Positions 45,127-53,259 of a stretch of DNA of 64,000 nt are shown one piece after another (position 1 is the stretch's first letter; each line of letters begins with the position of its first letter). A program made the translations under genes and the position numbers. The notes beneath the pieces were generated by a model. The model saw only the letters and a program-made list of their open reading frames with translations. It was not told where the DNA came from and searched no databases. Source of the stretch: Actinomadura citrea (GTDB lineage Bacteria > Actinomycetota > Actinomycetes > Streptosporangiales > Streptosporangiaceae); NCBI RefSeq assembly GCF_013409045.1, contig NZ_JACCBT010000001.1, positions 6,386,001 through 6,450,000 on the forward strand, read 5' to 3'.

Positions 45127-45668
45127 GGCCGTGTTCCGTCCTTCGTGATGGGCGGGGAGATGTGAGGGCTGCCTGCCTGGTCGCCGAGGCTGAGCAGGAG
45201 GGTGCGCAGGGTTGCGGCCAGGGCGTCCTGCTGGTGCTGGTCGAGTGCGGCCAGGAGGCGGCGTTCGTTTTCGAGGTGGGCGGAGACGGCGCGGTCGATG
45301 AGGTCGCGGCCGGTGGGGGTGAGGGCGACGATGACGGTGCGGCGGTTGGCGGGGTCGAGGTCGCGCGTGACATAGCCCTTGGCGACGAGGCGGTCCAGGC
45401 GGTTGGTGACGGCGCCCGAGGTCACCATGGAGGAGCGGGCCAGCATGCCCGCGGTCAGGCCGTCGGGCGAGCCGGCGCGGCGGAGGGTGGCCAGGACGTC
45501 GAACTCGCCTCGTTCCAGCCCGAACTCGGCGAAGAGCGCCTTGAGTTCGCGCTCGGCGATCCGGGTCAGCCGGGAGAGGCGGCCGAGGACCCTCATGGGG
45601 GACGCGTCGAGGTCAGGGCGGGCGCGAGCCCACTGCTCCACGATGAGGTCGACGGCGTCACGCTCCAC
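45123..45668 (-). CDS. MarR-family repressor
   Basis: Winged-helix dimeric regulator, 181 aa from GTG 45668 (GAGAGG upstream). The DNA-binding core is AGMLARSSMVTSGAVTNRLDRLVAKGYVTRDLDPANRRTVIVALT. The long N-terminal helix and C-terminal helices form the dimer region. It is divergent from a secreted beta-propeller gene, with several palindromes between; it probably represses that gene and itself. Its ligand is unknown. Confidence 0.92.
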   Translation of the reverse strand: MERDAVDLIVEQWARARPDLDASPMRVLGRLSRLTRIAERELKALFAEFGLERGEFDVLATLRRAGSPDGLTAGMLARSSMVTSGAVTNRLDRLVAKGYVTRDLDPANRRTVIVALTPTGRDLIDRAVSAHLENERRLLAALDQHQQDALAATLRTLLLSLGDQAGSPHISPPITKDGTRP

Positions 45669-45678
45669 GGAGTACCTC

Positions 45679-45749
45679 TCAACGTTGAACTGTTTGACAT
45701 CAAGGTAGCACTCGGCCTAGCGTCCTCAGCGTTAAACATTTCAACGCTG
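45679..45749. promoter_or_regulatory. MarR operator cluster
   Basis: Three palindromes sit in the 93-bp divergent region: TCAACGTTGA (45679-45688, perfect), TTGA-CA-TCAA (45694-45703, perfect arms) and a 23-bp element at 45727-45749 with 10-bp arms CAGCGTTAAA and TTCAACGCTG (one mismatch) around CAT. The first lies 11 bp before the marR start; the last ends 12 bp before the propeller gene start. Confidence 0.75.
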
Positions 45750-45761
45750 AAAGGTAGTGCC

Positions 45762-46718
45762 ATGCGACGTCGGACGATCTCTGCTGTTCTGGTGTTCGGG
45801 CTGGCCGCCGCGATGAGCGCCCCGGCGCAGGCGGCGGTGGGCCGGCGGGCCGGTGCGGCGGTGTACCCGACCACGATCCGGCTGCCGAACGGGTTCCAGC
45901 CCGAGGGCATCGCGATCGGCCCCGGGCCGGTCGCCTATGTCGGATCCATGGCCGACGGCTCGGTCTACCGCGCCGACCTGCGCACCGGAGCCGGGGCGGT
46001 CCTCAGCCGGGGGCCGGGCACGCAGGCCCTCGGACTGAAGACCGACGCGCGCGGACGGGTGTTCGTGGCCGGCGGTGCGGGTGGCGACGCTCGCGTCCTC
46101 GATGCCCGTACCGGCCGGGTACTGGCGTCCTACCGGCTGGCCACCGGCCCGTCGTTCGTCAACGACGTCATCCTCACGCAGGGCGCCGCGTGGTTCACCG
46201 ACTCCACCAATCCGGTGCTCTACAAGCTGCCGCTCGACGGCGGGCGCCTGCCCTCCGTCGCGGTCCGGATACCGCTGACCGGCGACCTCGTCTACCAGGG
46301 CGGTCCCGACAGCCCCGGCAGCGCCGGGTTCAACGCCAACGGCATCACGCCGACACCGGACGGCCGGGGCCTGATCGTCGTGCAGTCGAACACCGGCGGG
46401 CTGTTCCGCGTCGACCCGACGGGCAGGACCCGCCGTGTGAACCTGCACGGCGAGTCGCTGCCGGAAGGCGACGGCCTGCTGCTGCGGGGCCGGACGTTGT
46501 ACGCGGTGCAGAACCGGCTCGACACCGTGGCCGTCCTGCGGCTGGACGCGGCGGGAACCGACGGCCGCGTCGTCCGGCGGGTGAAGGACGCCCGGTTCGC
46601 CCTGCCGACGACCGTGGCCGCCTTCGGCTCGCGGCTGTACCTCCCCAACATCCAGTTCTTCGCCACGGGGCCGACCCCCGGCATCTCGTACAACGCGGTC
46701 GCCATTCCCCGCCCGTAA
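45762..46718 (+). CDS. Secreted beta-propeller protein (SMP-30/gluconolactonase-like)
   Basis: A 318-aa exported protein with a Sec signal (MRRRTISAVLVFGLAAAMSAPAQA, cleavage after AQA). The mature part has repeating beta-propeller blades (GIAIGPGPVAYVGSMADGSVYRADL, GLKTDARGRVFVAGG, GITPTPDGRGLIVVQSNTGGLFRVD) of the SMP-30/strictosidine-synthase-like superfamily. Candidate metal-site residues are not clear, so it may bind rather than hydrolyse lactones. It is divergent from, and likely repressed by, the MarR protein. Confidence 0.82.
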   Translation: MRRRTISAVLVFGLAAAMSAPAQAAVGRRAGAAVYPTTIRLPNGFQPEGIAIGPGPVAYVGSMADGSVYRADLRTGAGAVLSRGPGTQALGLKTDARGRVFVAGGAGGDARVLDARTGRVLASYRLATGPSFVNDVILTQGAAWFTDSTNPVLYKLPLDGGRLPSVAVRIPLTGDLVYQGGPDSPGSAGFNANGITPTPDGRGLIVVQSNTGGLFRVDPTGRTRRVNLHGESLPEGDGLLLRGRTLYAVQNRLDTVAVLRLDAAGTDGRVVRRVKDARFALPTTVAAFGSRLYLPNIQFFATGPTPGISYNAVAIPRP

Positions 46719-46903
46719 GCCGATCGACGGTATGCCTGGAAGCGCGGGCGGCGGATTTGGTTTCGGCGGAGATAACTTGAACAACACCGCACGCAGCGGC
46801 TGACATGGCGGCGGACAACCAGGGCAGATCGACCGGCGTCGGGCACCGGCTCTCAGGAGCCCGATTGATCCATTTCTCTTGATCTGATGGGAAACCTGGT
46901 TCT

Positions 46904-48391
46904 ATGTCGCGAATAGCTGCGGCGGTGGTGGCCGTCGTGGGATTGCTGGTCGCCGTGATGTCCGGGCTCGCGCAGTCCGCCCCGAGCCCGTCCGACCCGA
47001 GCCCGTCCGCCAAGCCCTCGCCGCCCGGCGCGCTGAAGAACGGCGAGGCGTGGGCCTGGACGCAGCTGGTGAACGGCAAGAGCCACACGACCGAGGTCCG
47101 GTTCGCCACCACCGAGAAGCCCGCCGGGCACTGCCCCACCCTGAAGTACACCGTGGGGGGCAAGATGCAGACCGCGGTGCTGAGGAAGGCCAGCGATCCC
47201 TTCGTCACCGGTGGCGGGCTCCAGCAGTTTCCGACGACCTTCTGCGTGGCGCCGGTGCCCGACGGAGCGAGGGACGCGCTGATCGAGCCGACCACGACCG
47301 TCGCGGCCACCGTGTATCCGGGAAATCTCCAGCCTCCGCTGCCCGAATGGCCCGTGAACGGACGCCCCCGGAGCATCGCGGTGATCGGTGACGCGGGGTG
47401 CGAGGTCCCCTCGTCCACGGTCGGCTCCACGCAGAACCAGGACTGCCAGAACGACTGGCCGCTGGAGCCGCTCTCCGCGCACGCGGCCGTGCAGTCCCAC
47501 CCGGACCTCGTCGTCCACGTCGGCGACTACGTGTACCGGGAGGCGCCGGAAGGAGCGAACGACGCCACACCGGGGTGCGACTCCCAGGGGCAGGCGGCCG
47601 ACTGGGCGTGCCTCATCAAGGACTTCCTGCGGCCGGCGCAGGCCTTTCTCGCCGAGGCGCCCTTCGTCTTCGCGCGGGGCAACCATGAGGACTGCACGCC
47701 TTCGAAAGTGGGGCGGGGCGCCGAATGGTTCCGCTATTTCGCCACGGTTCCCCGAAAGAACAACGAATGCTACTCGTTGCCGCAGGTTCAGACGGAGCCC
47801 GTCCAGATCAATGCGGGCACGCTGCATTTCGTCCTGTTCGACTCCAGCTCGGCGAGCGAGAGCAACCAGCCGAACCAGGTGCAGGCCGCCCGGTTCGCGA
47901 AATGGTTCAACGAAGTGAACGACCTGGCCGCCAACCATCCGAAGCACGACTACTTCCTCATCACCCACAAGCCGCTGTGGATGGTCAAGCAGGCCTCGTC
48001 CGCCGGCGTGACGTGGATCAACCCGACGCTGGCGAGCGCGGTCAGGCGGACGGCGAAGGGGGCGCTGGCCGACAACATCGACCTGGTGCTGTCCGGGCAC
48101 CTGCACATGTACCAGATGCTCGACTTCCTGAAGAGCACGCGGCCTCCGCAGCTGACCGTGGGCTCGTCCGGGACGACGCTCGACACCCCGCCGGACGACA
48201 CCAAGGTGGAGGGCAAGACCGTCGACGGCGAGATCGTCCAGCACTCGGTTTCACGGGGTGTTCACGGCTACGCGCTCCTGCGCGACACGGGCGGTCAGTG
48301 GCATCTCACCTTCCATGGAGTCTCCGGGCAGGCATGGCCGCAGGACTGCGCTCTGAGCACCGGGCCCACCAAGGAGTTCGACTGCAAATGA
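46904..48391 (+). CDS. Secreted metallophosphoesterase (purple-acid-phosphatase-like)
   Basis: A 495-aa exported calcineurin-like phosphoesterase. The signal peptide (MSRIAAAVVAVVGLLVAVMSGLAQSA) is followed by a Ser/Pro linker. All metal-ligand motifs are present in order: GDAG, GDYVY, GNHED, ITHKP and SGHLHMYQ. Many Cys pairs suggest disulfides outside the cell. It would release phosphate or remove phosphates from extracellular substrates. ATG 46904 has little ribosome-site support. No PHO box was recognised upstream. Confidence 0.88.
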   Translation: MSRIAAAVVAVVGLLVAVMSGLAQSAPSPSDPSPSAKPSPPGALKNGEAWAWTQLVNGKSHTTEVRFATTEKPAGHCPTLKYTVGGKMQTAVLRKASDPFVTGGGLQQFPTTFCVAPVPDGARDALIEPTTTVAATVYPGNLQPPLPEWPVNGRPRSIAVIGDAGCEVPSSTVGSTQNQDCQNDWPLEPLSAHAAVQSHPDLVVHVGDYVYREAPEGANDATPGCDSQGQAADWACLIKDFLRPAQAFLAEAPFVFARGNHEDCTPSKVGRGAEWFRYFATVPRKNNECYSLPQVQTEPVQINAGTLHFVLFDSSSASESNQPNQVQAARFAKWFNEVNDLAANHPKHDYFLITHKPLWMVKQASSAGVTWINPTLASAVRRTAKGALADNIDLVLSGHLHMYQMLDFLKSTRPPQLTVGSSGTTLDTPPDDTKVEGKTVDGEIVQHSVSRGVHGYALLRDTGGQWHLTFHGVSGQAWPQDCALSTGPTKEFDCK

Positions 48392-48559
48392 TGCCCGCCG
48401 CGGCCACGACGCCGCGGTCGTAGGACGTCGTGCGCCAGAAGTCGCCGCCCCCGGCCGCGGTGACGAGAAGGGCGGGGCCCCGGTGTCGCGGACGGGGGCG
48501 GGTCGAGCCATTCGCCGATGATCACAGGCCGGGAATCCACGTCAGGGGGTGGAGTCAGC

Positions 48560-48581
48560 CCCACCACCAGGGGTGGGTTTT
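48560..48581 (+). terminator. Hairpin with T run after the phosphatase gene
   Basis: CCCACC (48560-48565) pairs with GGTGGG (48572-48577) and is followed by TTTT. It lies about 170 bp after the stop and upstream of the PAP2 gene. Confidence 0.45.
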
Positions 48582-48675
48582 ACCTCCCATGATCGGGTAG
48601 CTGAACCCAGTGTCTCCGGAAATGTCAGACGCGAAGGTTGTCATTGGACGGGGACGACCGGGCTGGGAGGGCACG

Positions 48676-49593
48676 ATGGTGAGCGGAACGGCAGTGGGCG
48701 GGATGGTGCGGGGCAGGATGCGGCCGCTGCTCGTCGAGGTGGGGCTGCTGGCGGTCCTGTTCGCCTTCTACAAATGGGGCCGGACGCTGATCGAGAGCGG
48801 TCCCGGGCAGGCGATGGCGAACGCGCACGTGCTGTGGCGGTTCGAGCGGGAATGGCTGCCGAGCGAGGTCGGACTCCAGCATTGGGCGCTCGGATGGGAC
48901 CACGCGGCGTTCCTCGCCAATGTCTATTACGTGAGCGTCCATTTCCCCGGAACGGCATTGCTGCTGATCTGGCTCTATGTGCGGCACAGGACGGCCTACG
49001 CGCGGGTGCGGAACGAATTGGTGGCGCTGACGGCGGCCGGCCTCGTGGTGCACACGATGTTCCCGCTGGCGCCGCCCCGGTTGGCGGGGATCGGGGCCGT
49101 CGACACGATGCTGACCGTGGGCCCGTCGGCCTATCCGGCGGCGGCCGACGGGATCGCCAACCAGTACGCGGCCATGCCGTCCCTGCACATCGGGTGGGCG
49201 ATCCTGGTGGCCGTGGCGGTGCTGCGGGTGTCGCGGAGCCGGTGGCGGTGGGTCGTCGCGCTGCACGCGCCGCTCACGGTCCTCGTGGTGGTCGTGACGG
49301 CCAACCACTACTGGACGGACGGGATCGTCGCCGCGCTCCTGCTGGCCGGCGCCATGGCCCTGGTTTCCCTGGCCGGGCGGATGAGGCAAGCTGTGGGGCA
49401 TGCTGCCGACGCACACGAGTCGCGAGGTTCCGGACGCCCCCGTGGCGGTCCTGCCGATCGGGAGCCACGAGCAGCACGGCCCGTTCCTGCCCCTCGCGAC
49501 GGACACGGTGATCGCGTGCACGATCGCGGCGGAGATCGCGAAGGCGTACCCGGTGCGGACGCTCCCGCCAGTGACGATCTCGTGCTCGCATGA
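48676..49593 (+). CDS. PAP2-type membrane phosphatase
   Basis: Polytopic membrane phosphatase of the inositol-phosphorylceramide-synthase-like PAP2 group. The key motifs are AAMPSLHIGWAI and TANHYWTDGIVAALL, and FPLAPPRL. ATG 48676 has GGGAGG upstream and gives 305 aa; 22 further codons upstream are open. Family homology ends near residue 240. The last 194 bp overlap the creatininase gene in another frame and code Arg/Gly/Asp-rich shadow-like sequence, so the natural stop may have been lost by an indel. It is upstream of creatininase and may form a two-gene unit. Confidence 0.82.
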   Translation: MVSGTAVGGMVRGRMRPLLVEVGLLAVLFAFYKWGRTLIESGPGQAMANAHVLWRFEREWLPSEVGLQHWALGWDHAAFLANVYYVSVHFPGTALLLIWLYVRHRTAYARVRNELVALTAAGLVVHTMFPLAPPRLAGIGAVDTMLTVGPSAYPAAADGIANQYAAMPSLHIGWAILVAVAVLRVSRSRWRWVVALHAPLTVLVVVVTANHYWTDGIVAALLLAGAMALVSLAGRMRQAVGHAADAHESRGSGRPRGGPADREPRAARPVPAPRDGHGDRVHDRGGDREGVPGADAPASDDLVLA

Positions 49594-50161
49594 GCACGCG
49601 GACTGGCCCGGGACGGTGAGCATCTCGGCGGCGACCCTGTACGCGGTGGTCAGGGACGTCGCCGAGTCGCTGCGCCGGGCCGGTGTCCCCAAGCTCGTTC
49701 TGGTCAACGGGCACGGGGGCAACTACGTGCTCGGCAACGTCGTCCAGGAGGCGCACGGCGACATGGCCCTGTTCCCCGCGCCGGAGCACTGGCAGGCGGC
49801 GGAGAAGGCGTCCGGCGCCGAGACGTCCGCCGTCAGCGACATGCACGCCGGGGAGCTGGAGACCTCCATCCTGCTGCACGCCCATCCGGAGCTGGTGCGG
49901 GACGGGTACCGGACCGCCGACCATCTGGCCGACGACCGGCGGCACCTCCTGACGACGGGGATGGCGGCCTACACGACGTCCGGCGTCGTCGGGCGGCCGT
50001 CACTGGCCGGCGCCGACAAGGGCCGGGAGACGCTGCGGAGTCTCGTCGCGTCGTTCGGGGACGTCCTCGCGGTGCTTCAGCAGCAGGGCGGCCGCACCGG
50101 GCAGGGACGCGATGAAGGTGAGCACTCCGTACACGACGGAGACGGTCAGGCCCTGCGCTGA
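49400..50161 (+). CDS. Creatininase-family amidohydrolase (ArfB-like candidate)
   Basis: Metal-dependent amidohydrolase, 253 aa. Ligand motifs are all visible: GSHEQHGPFLPLATDT (Glu, His, Asp), SHEHADWPGTVS, NGHGGNYV (His) and DMHAGELETS (Glu). The family includes creatininase, the mycofactocin peptidase MftE and ArfB, a formamide hydrolase that deformylates the GTP cyclohydrolase product FAPy in archaea. Because a RibA-like enzyme and a PTPS homologue lie in the facing operon, a FAPy deformylase role is proposed. The C-terminal 25 or so residues overlap the facing gene and look unselected. Confidence 0.85.
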   Translation: MLPTHTSREVPDAPVAVLPIGSHEQHGPFLPLATDTVIACTIAAEIAKAYPVRTLPPVTISCSHEHADWPGTVSISAATLYAVVRDVAESLRRAGVPKLVLVNGHGGNYVLGNVVQEAHGDMALFPAPEHWQAAEKASGAETSAVSDMHAGELETSILLHAHPELVRDGYRTADHLADDRRHLLTTGMAAYTTSGVVGRPSLAGADKGRETLRSLVASFGDVLAVLQQQGGRTGQGRDEGEHSVHDGDGQALR

Positions 50162-50929
50162 GCCGAGCCCGGCCGCGCCGAACGCCAGGGCGAGCACGGC
50201 CTCGCGCGGCCCCCAGCCGCCGACGTTCACCGGCAGCACCATCACCAGGAGCGCCAGCAGGAGCAGCGGCAGGAGGGTGAGCAGCGGGGCCGTCGCACCG
50301 ACGAGGCGGGCGGCGACGACGAACAGGGCCAGGTGCCCGGCCAGGGCCGCGGCCGACAGGCCCACGATCGCGGGCCAGGCGCGCAGGGCGGCGCGCACGT
50401 CCGCGAACGCGGGCGCCAGCGCGCGGCGCCGCCACCGGGCGAGGACCAGCACCAGCACCAGGACGCCCCCGGCCGGGGCCAGGGCGGGCGCCATCGCCGA
50501 CAGCAGCGCGGGGTGGGCGAGCAGCGCGGCGACGCCCGCGACGATCGCGACGCCCTGCCCCGCGACGCGTTCGAGGAAGACGGCCCGCACCCCGCGCGCG
50601 ACATCGCCCGACCGATGCCCGTGGCTCACCGCGCGGTGGACGTCTCCGAGCACGCCCGCGGGCAGCACGGAGTTGAGGAACTGGGACCGGTAGTAGTCCG
50701 TGACGGCACCGCCCAGCGGCAGGTGGAGGCCGAGCCGCCGCGCGACCAGCCACCAGCGGGCCGCACTGAGCACGGTGGTCAGCAGGCCCAGGGCGAGCGC
50801 GACGGCCACGGCGTCGGCGTCGACGGCGCGGAGCGCGTCCACGAACGCGTCCGTGCTGTGCCACCACAGCAGCGTCAGGAGGATGCCCAGCCCGCCGAGC
50901 AGGCGCAGCCAGGGCAGGAACTTCGTCAC
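50000..50929 (-). CDS. Flippase-like integral membrane protein (LPG synthase TM domain)
   Basis: A 309-aa polytopic membrane protein of the lysylphosphatidylglycerol-synthase transmembrane/UPF0104 type, with eight or so predicted spans. The family signature is visible as YYRSQFLNSVLPAGVLGDVHRAV and NVGGWGPREAVLALAFGAAGL. The soluble tRNA-dependent domain is missing, so this is the flippase-like half, which may move a lipid-linked product. Start GTG 50929 overlaps the methyltransferase stop. Its last residues overlap the facing creatininase gene by about 160 bp. Confidence 0.85.
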   Translation of the reverse strand: MTKFLPWLRLLGGLGILLTLLWWHSTDAFVDALRAVDADAVAVALALGLLTTVLSAARWWLVARRLGLHLPLGGAVTDYYRSQFLNSVLPAGVLGDVHRAVSHGHRSGDVARGVRAVFLERVAGQGVAIVAGVAALLAHPALLSAMAPALAPAGGVLVLVLVLARWRRRALAPAFADVRAALRAWPAIVGLSAAALAGHLALFVVAARLVGATAPLLTLLPLLLLALLVMVLPVNVGGWGPREAVLALAFGAAGLGSAQGLTVSVVYGVLTFIASLPGAAALLLKHREDVPERRDETPQRLPALVGAGQ

Positions 50930-51753
50930 GATGCGCTCCCGGGAAGGACGAGCAGGTCGACGTGGTGGACCTCGGCGGTGAGGCGCCCGGCGGCGCACTC
51001 GGTGAGGCGGCGGCCGAGGTAGTCCTCGGCGAAGGGGGCCAGGTCCGGCTGCTGCTCGACGGCGGCGGCGACCCAGCCGCGCAGCCACTCGGCGGTCAGC
51101 GCGGCCTGGCCGGGGCCGAGCCGCCACGGGCTCGGACGCGCCTGGACCGACGCGCCGCGGCGCCCGAACGCCCGGGTCGCGGCGGCGACGGCGCCCGGTC
51201 CGAGGAGCCCGTCGCGCCGCTGGTGGGCGTCGAAGGCGGCGGCGAACTCGGCGTCGAGCGGCTCGGACGGGGAGAGCCGGACGCGCCCGACGACCGACAG
51301 GGTGAGCAGCGCCGGGCAGGCGGCCGCGGCGGCGATCGCCTCGACCTCGGCGGCGGTGAGCACGTCCAGCAGCGCGGACGCCGTGACCAGCGAGGCGCCC
51401 GCCAGGTCGGACGCGCGGAGCGCGCCGATGTCGCCCGCGCGCGTCTCGACCGTCGCGGGCGTCCCGTCGGCGGTGACGTACTCGCTCGCGCGGGCGCGGT
51501 CGAGCAGGCGCGGATCGCCGTCGTGCAGGATCCAGTGCTGCGGGCCGCGCAGCCGCCCGGACAGCCAGCGCCCCTGGGAGCCGGTGCCGCACCCGAGGTC
51601 CCAGATGACGAGCGGCCCGTCGGGCGGGAGCGCGGCGCTGAGCGGGTCGAGCAGCTCCGCGGCGCGCGCCGTCGCGTCCGCGCCCTCGCGCAGCTCCAGC
51701 CAGGACGGATCGAACCCCGGCACAGCGCCTCCCCGCGCCTCGACCCCCGTCAC
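50926..51753 (-). CDS. SAM-dependent methyltransferase
   Basis: Class I Rossmann methyltransferase, 275 aa. Motif I is VIWDLGCGTGSQGRWL, with acidic motif II in HDGDPRLLDRA and motif IV-like ASLVTASALLDVLTAAEV. GTG 51753 overlaps the glycosyltransferase stop and has CGGAGGGAG upstream. It is part of the ribA-led minus-strand operon. The methyl acceptor is unknown, but a small molecule made by the pathway is the natural guess. Confidence 0.85.
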   Translation of the reverse strand: MTGVEARGGAVPGFDPSWLELREGADATARAAELLDPLSAALPPDGPLVIWDLGCGTGSQGRWLSGRLRGPQHWILHDGDPRLLDRARASEYVTADGTPATVETRAGDIGALRASDLAGASLVTASALLDVLTAAEVEAIAAAAACPALLTLSVVGRVRLSPSEPLDAEFAAAFDAHQRRDGLLGPGAVAAATRAFGRRGASVQARPSPWRLGPGQAALTAEWLRGWVAAAVEQQPDLAPFAEDYLGRRLTECAAGRLTAEVHHVDLLVLPGSAS

Positions 51754-52823
51754 AGCGACTCCCTCCGTAGTTTCGACAGGACGACCGCCATGCGACGGGC
51801 CGTGTCGTCCCAGCCCGGCAGCATGCCGCGCCGCGACCGGGCGGAGGCGCGCAGCCGGTCGCGCAGCTCCGGTTCGACGAGCCAGCGGCGCAGCGCGGCG
51901 CCCAGCGCGGCCGGGTCGTCCGGCGGGACGAGCATGCCGGGGACGCCCCCCGACGGGTCCCAGCCGAGCGTGTCGGGGATCCCGTCCACCGAGGTCGCGA
52001 GCACCGGGATGCCGCGCGCCAGCGCCTCGGTCACGACCATCCCGAACGTCTCCGCGCGGGACGCCAGGACGAGCAGGTCGGCTCCGGCGTAGGCGTCGTC
52101 CAGACGCTTGCCGGTGAGCGGCCCCGCCAGCTCGACGCGCCCGTCGAGGCGGTGGGCGCCGATCAGCCGGCGCACCCGCGCGACGTGCTCCGCGTCGCGG
52201 CCCGGCGGCCCGGCGCACTCGCAGTCCCAGGACAGGTGCGCGACGGTGGCGAGCGCCTCGACGAGGACGTCGTGCCCCTTGCGCGGGGTCACCGACGCCA
52301 CGCACAGCAGGCGCGCCGCCCCGTCGGTGCCGGGCGCGAGCGGCGCCGGGTCGGTGCCGGGGGCGACGGCGTGGACGCGGGACGGCTCCAGGCCGTGGTG
52401 GGCGATCAGGTGGTCCCGGGCCCACGGGCTCGTCGCGACGACGGCCCCGGCCGCCTCCAGTACCTTGCGTTCGCCCGCGTTCAGGTCGGCCTGTCCGGGT
52501 TCGTCCGCCAGTGGGAGGTGGACGAGGACGGCGAGCCGCAGCCGCCCCGCCTCCGGGACGACGATCTCCGGGACGCCGCACGCCACCAGGCCGTCCATCA
52601 GGACGACGGACCCGCCGGGCAGCGCGGCCAGCGCGCGTCCCAGCTCGGCGCGGGCCGCCTCGCCCGGCCGCGGCCACGCGCCGGCCACCGCCAGCTCCCG
52701 GACGGGACGCCCGGCCGCCGCGAGCTCCTCGCACAGCCGCCGGTCGTACCGGTTGCCTCCGCTCGGGGCGGCGGCGTCGTCGACACCGTCCGGGACGACC
52801 ACCCACACCTCGCGGGAGGTCAC
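51750..52823 (-). CDS. Glycosyltransferase family 4
   Basis: Retaining GT-B glycosyltransferase, 357 aa. The donor-site stretch SVTPRKGHDVLVEAL and the E-x7-E motif in SRAETFGMVVTEALARGIPVLATSV are clear GT4 features. The N-terminal acceptor domain carries PSGGNRYDRRLCEELAAAG. GTG 52823 overlaps the stop of the PTPS homologue (GTGA). It would add a hexose (commonly from a nucleotide or guanosine donor) to the pathway intermediate or to a lipid; sugar and acceptor are not predictable. Confidence 0.88.
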   Translation of the reverse strand: MTSREVWVVVPDGVDDAAAPSGGNRYDRRLCEELAAAGRPVRELAVAGAWPRPGEAARAELGRALAALPGGSVVLMDGLVACGVPEIVVPEAGRLRLAVLVHLPLADEPGQADLNAGERKVLEAAGAVVATSPWARDHLIAHHGLEPSRVHAVAPGTDPAPLAPGTDGAARLLCVASVTPRKGHDVLVEALATVAHLSWDCECAGPPGRDAEHVARVRRLIGAHRLDGRVELAGPLTGKRLDDAYAGADLLVLASRAETFGMVVTEALARGIPVLATSVDGIPDTLGWDPSGGVPGMLVPPDDPAALGAALRRWLVEPELRDRLRASARSRRGMLPGWDDTARRMAVVLSKLRRESL

Positions 52824-53218
52824 AGCTCACGCTCGTAACTGGCCCAGGCGACGTGCGACTCGTGCAGCGTCACCGTGATGCCGGCCAGGCCGGCGGCGTT
52901 CGCGCCGAGCGCCCCGGCGCGCACCCGGTCCGCGAGCCGGTCGGCGATGACCTTGGCGAGGAACTCCGTCGAGGTGTTGACCCCGGCGAAGTCCGGCTCC
53001 TCGTCCAGGTTGCGGTAGTTCAGCGCGCCCAGGACCTCGCCGAGCTCGCGGGTGGCGAGCCCGATGTCGACGACGATGCCGTCCGGGTCGAGGTCCGCCC
53101 GGCGGAACGTCGCGTCCACCACGAACGTCGCGCCGTGCAGGTGCTGCGCGGGTCCGAAGACCTCGCCGCGGAAGCTGTGCGCGATCATGACGTGGTCGCG
53201 GACGGTGATGGCGAACAA
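52820..53218 (-). CDS. 6-pyruvoyl/6-carboxytetrahydropterin synthase homologue without the usual active site
   Basis: A T-fold (PTPS/QueD family) protein, 132 aa, from TTG 53218 with a strong GAGGAGG site. The family pattern is seen in IAHSFRGEVFGPAQHLHGATFVVDA and VNTSTEFLAKVIADRL and LHESHVAWASYE. In the zinc/catalytic stretch, where QueD-type enzymes have Cys-x3-HGH, this protein has AQHLHGA: no catalytic Cys and the last zinc His replaced by Ala. The Glu of LHES is retained. It is therefore not a canonical PTPS or QueD, but probably binds a pterin- or pyrimidine-like molecule. A comparable homologue (SCO6650 of Streptomyces coelicolor, from memory) lacks PTPS activity. Confidence 0.82.
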   Translation of the reverse strand: MFAITVRDHVMIAHSFRGEVFGPAQHLHGATFVVDATFRRADLDPDGIVVDIGLATRELGEVLGALNYRNLDEEPDFAGVNTSTEFLAKVIADRLADRVRAGALGANAAGLAGITVTLHESHVAWASYEREL

Positions 53219-53259
53219 CGAACGTCCTCCTCAGTAGGGATCTCAGTGGGCGTTACGCC

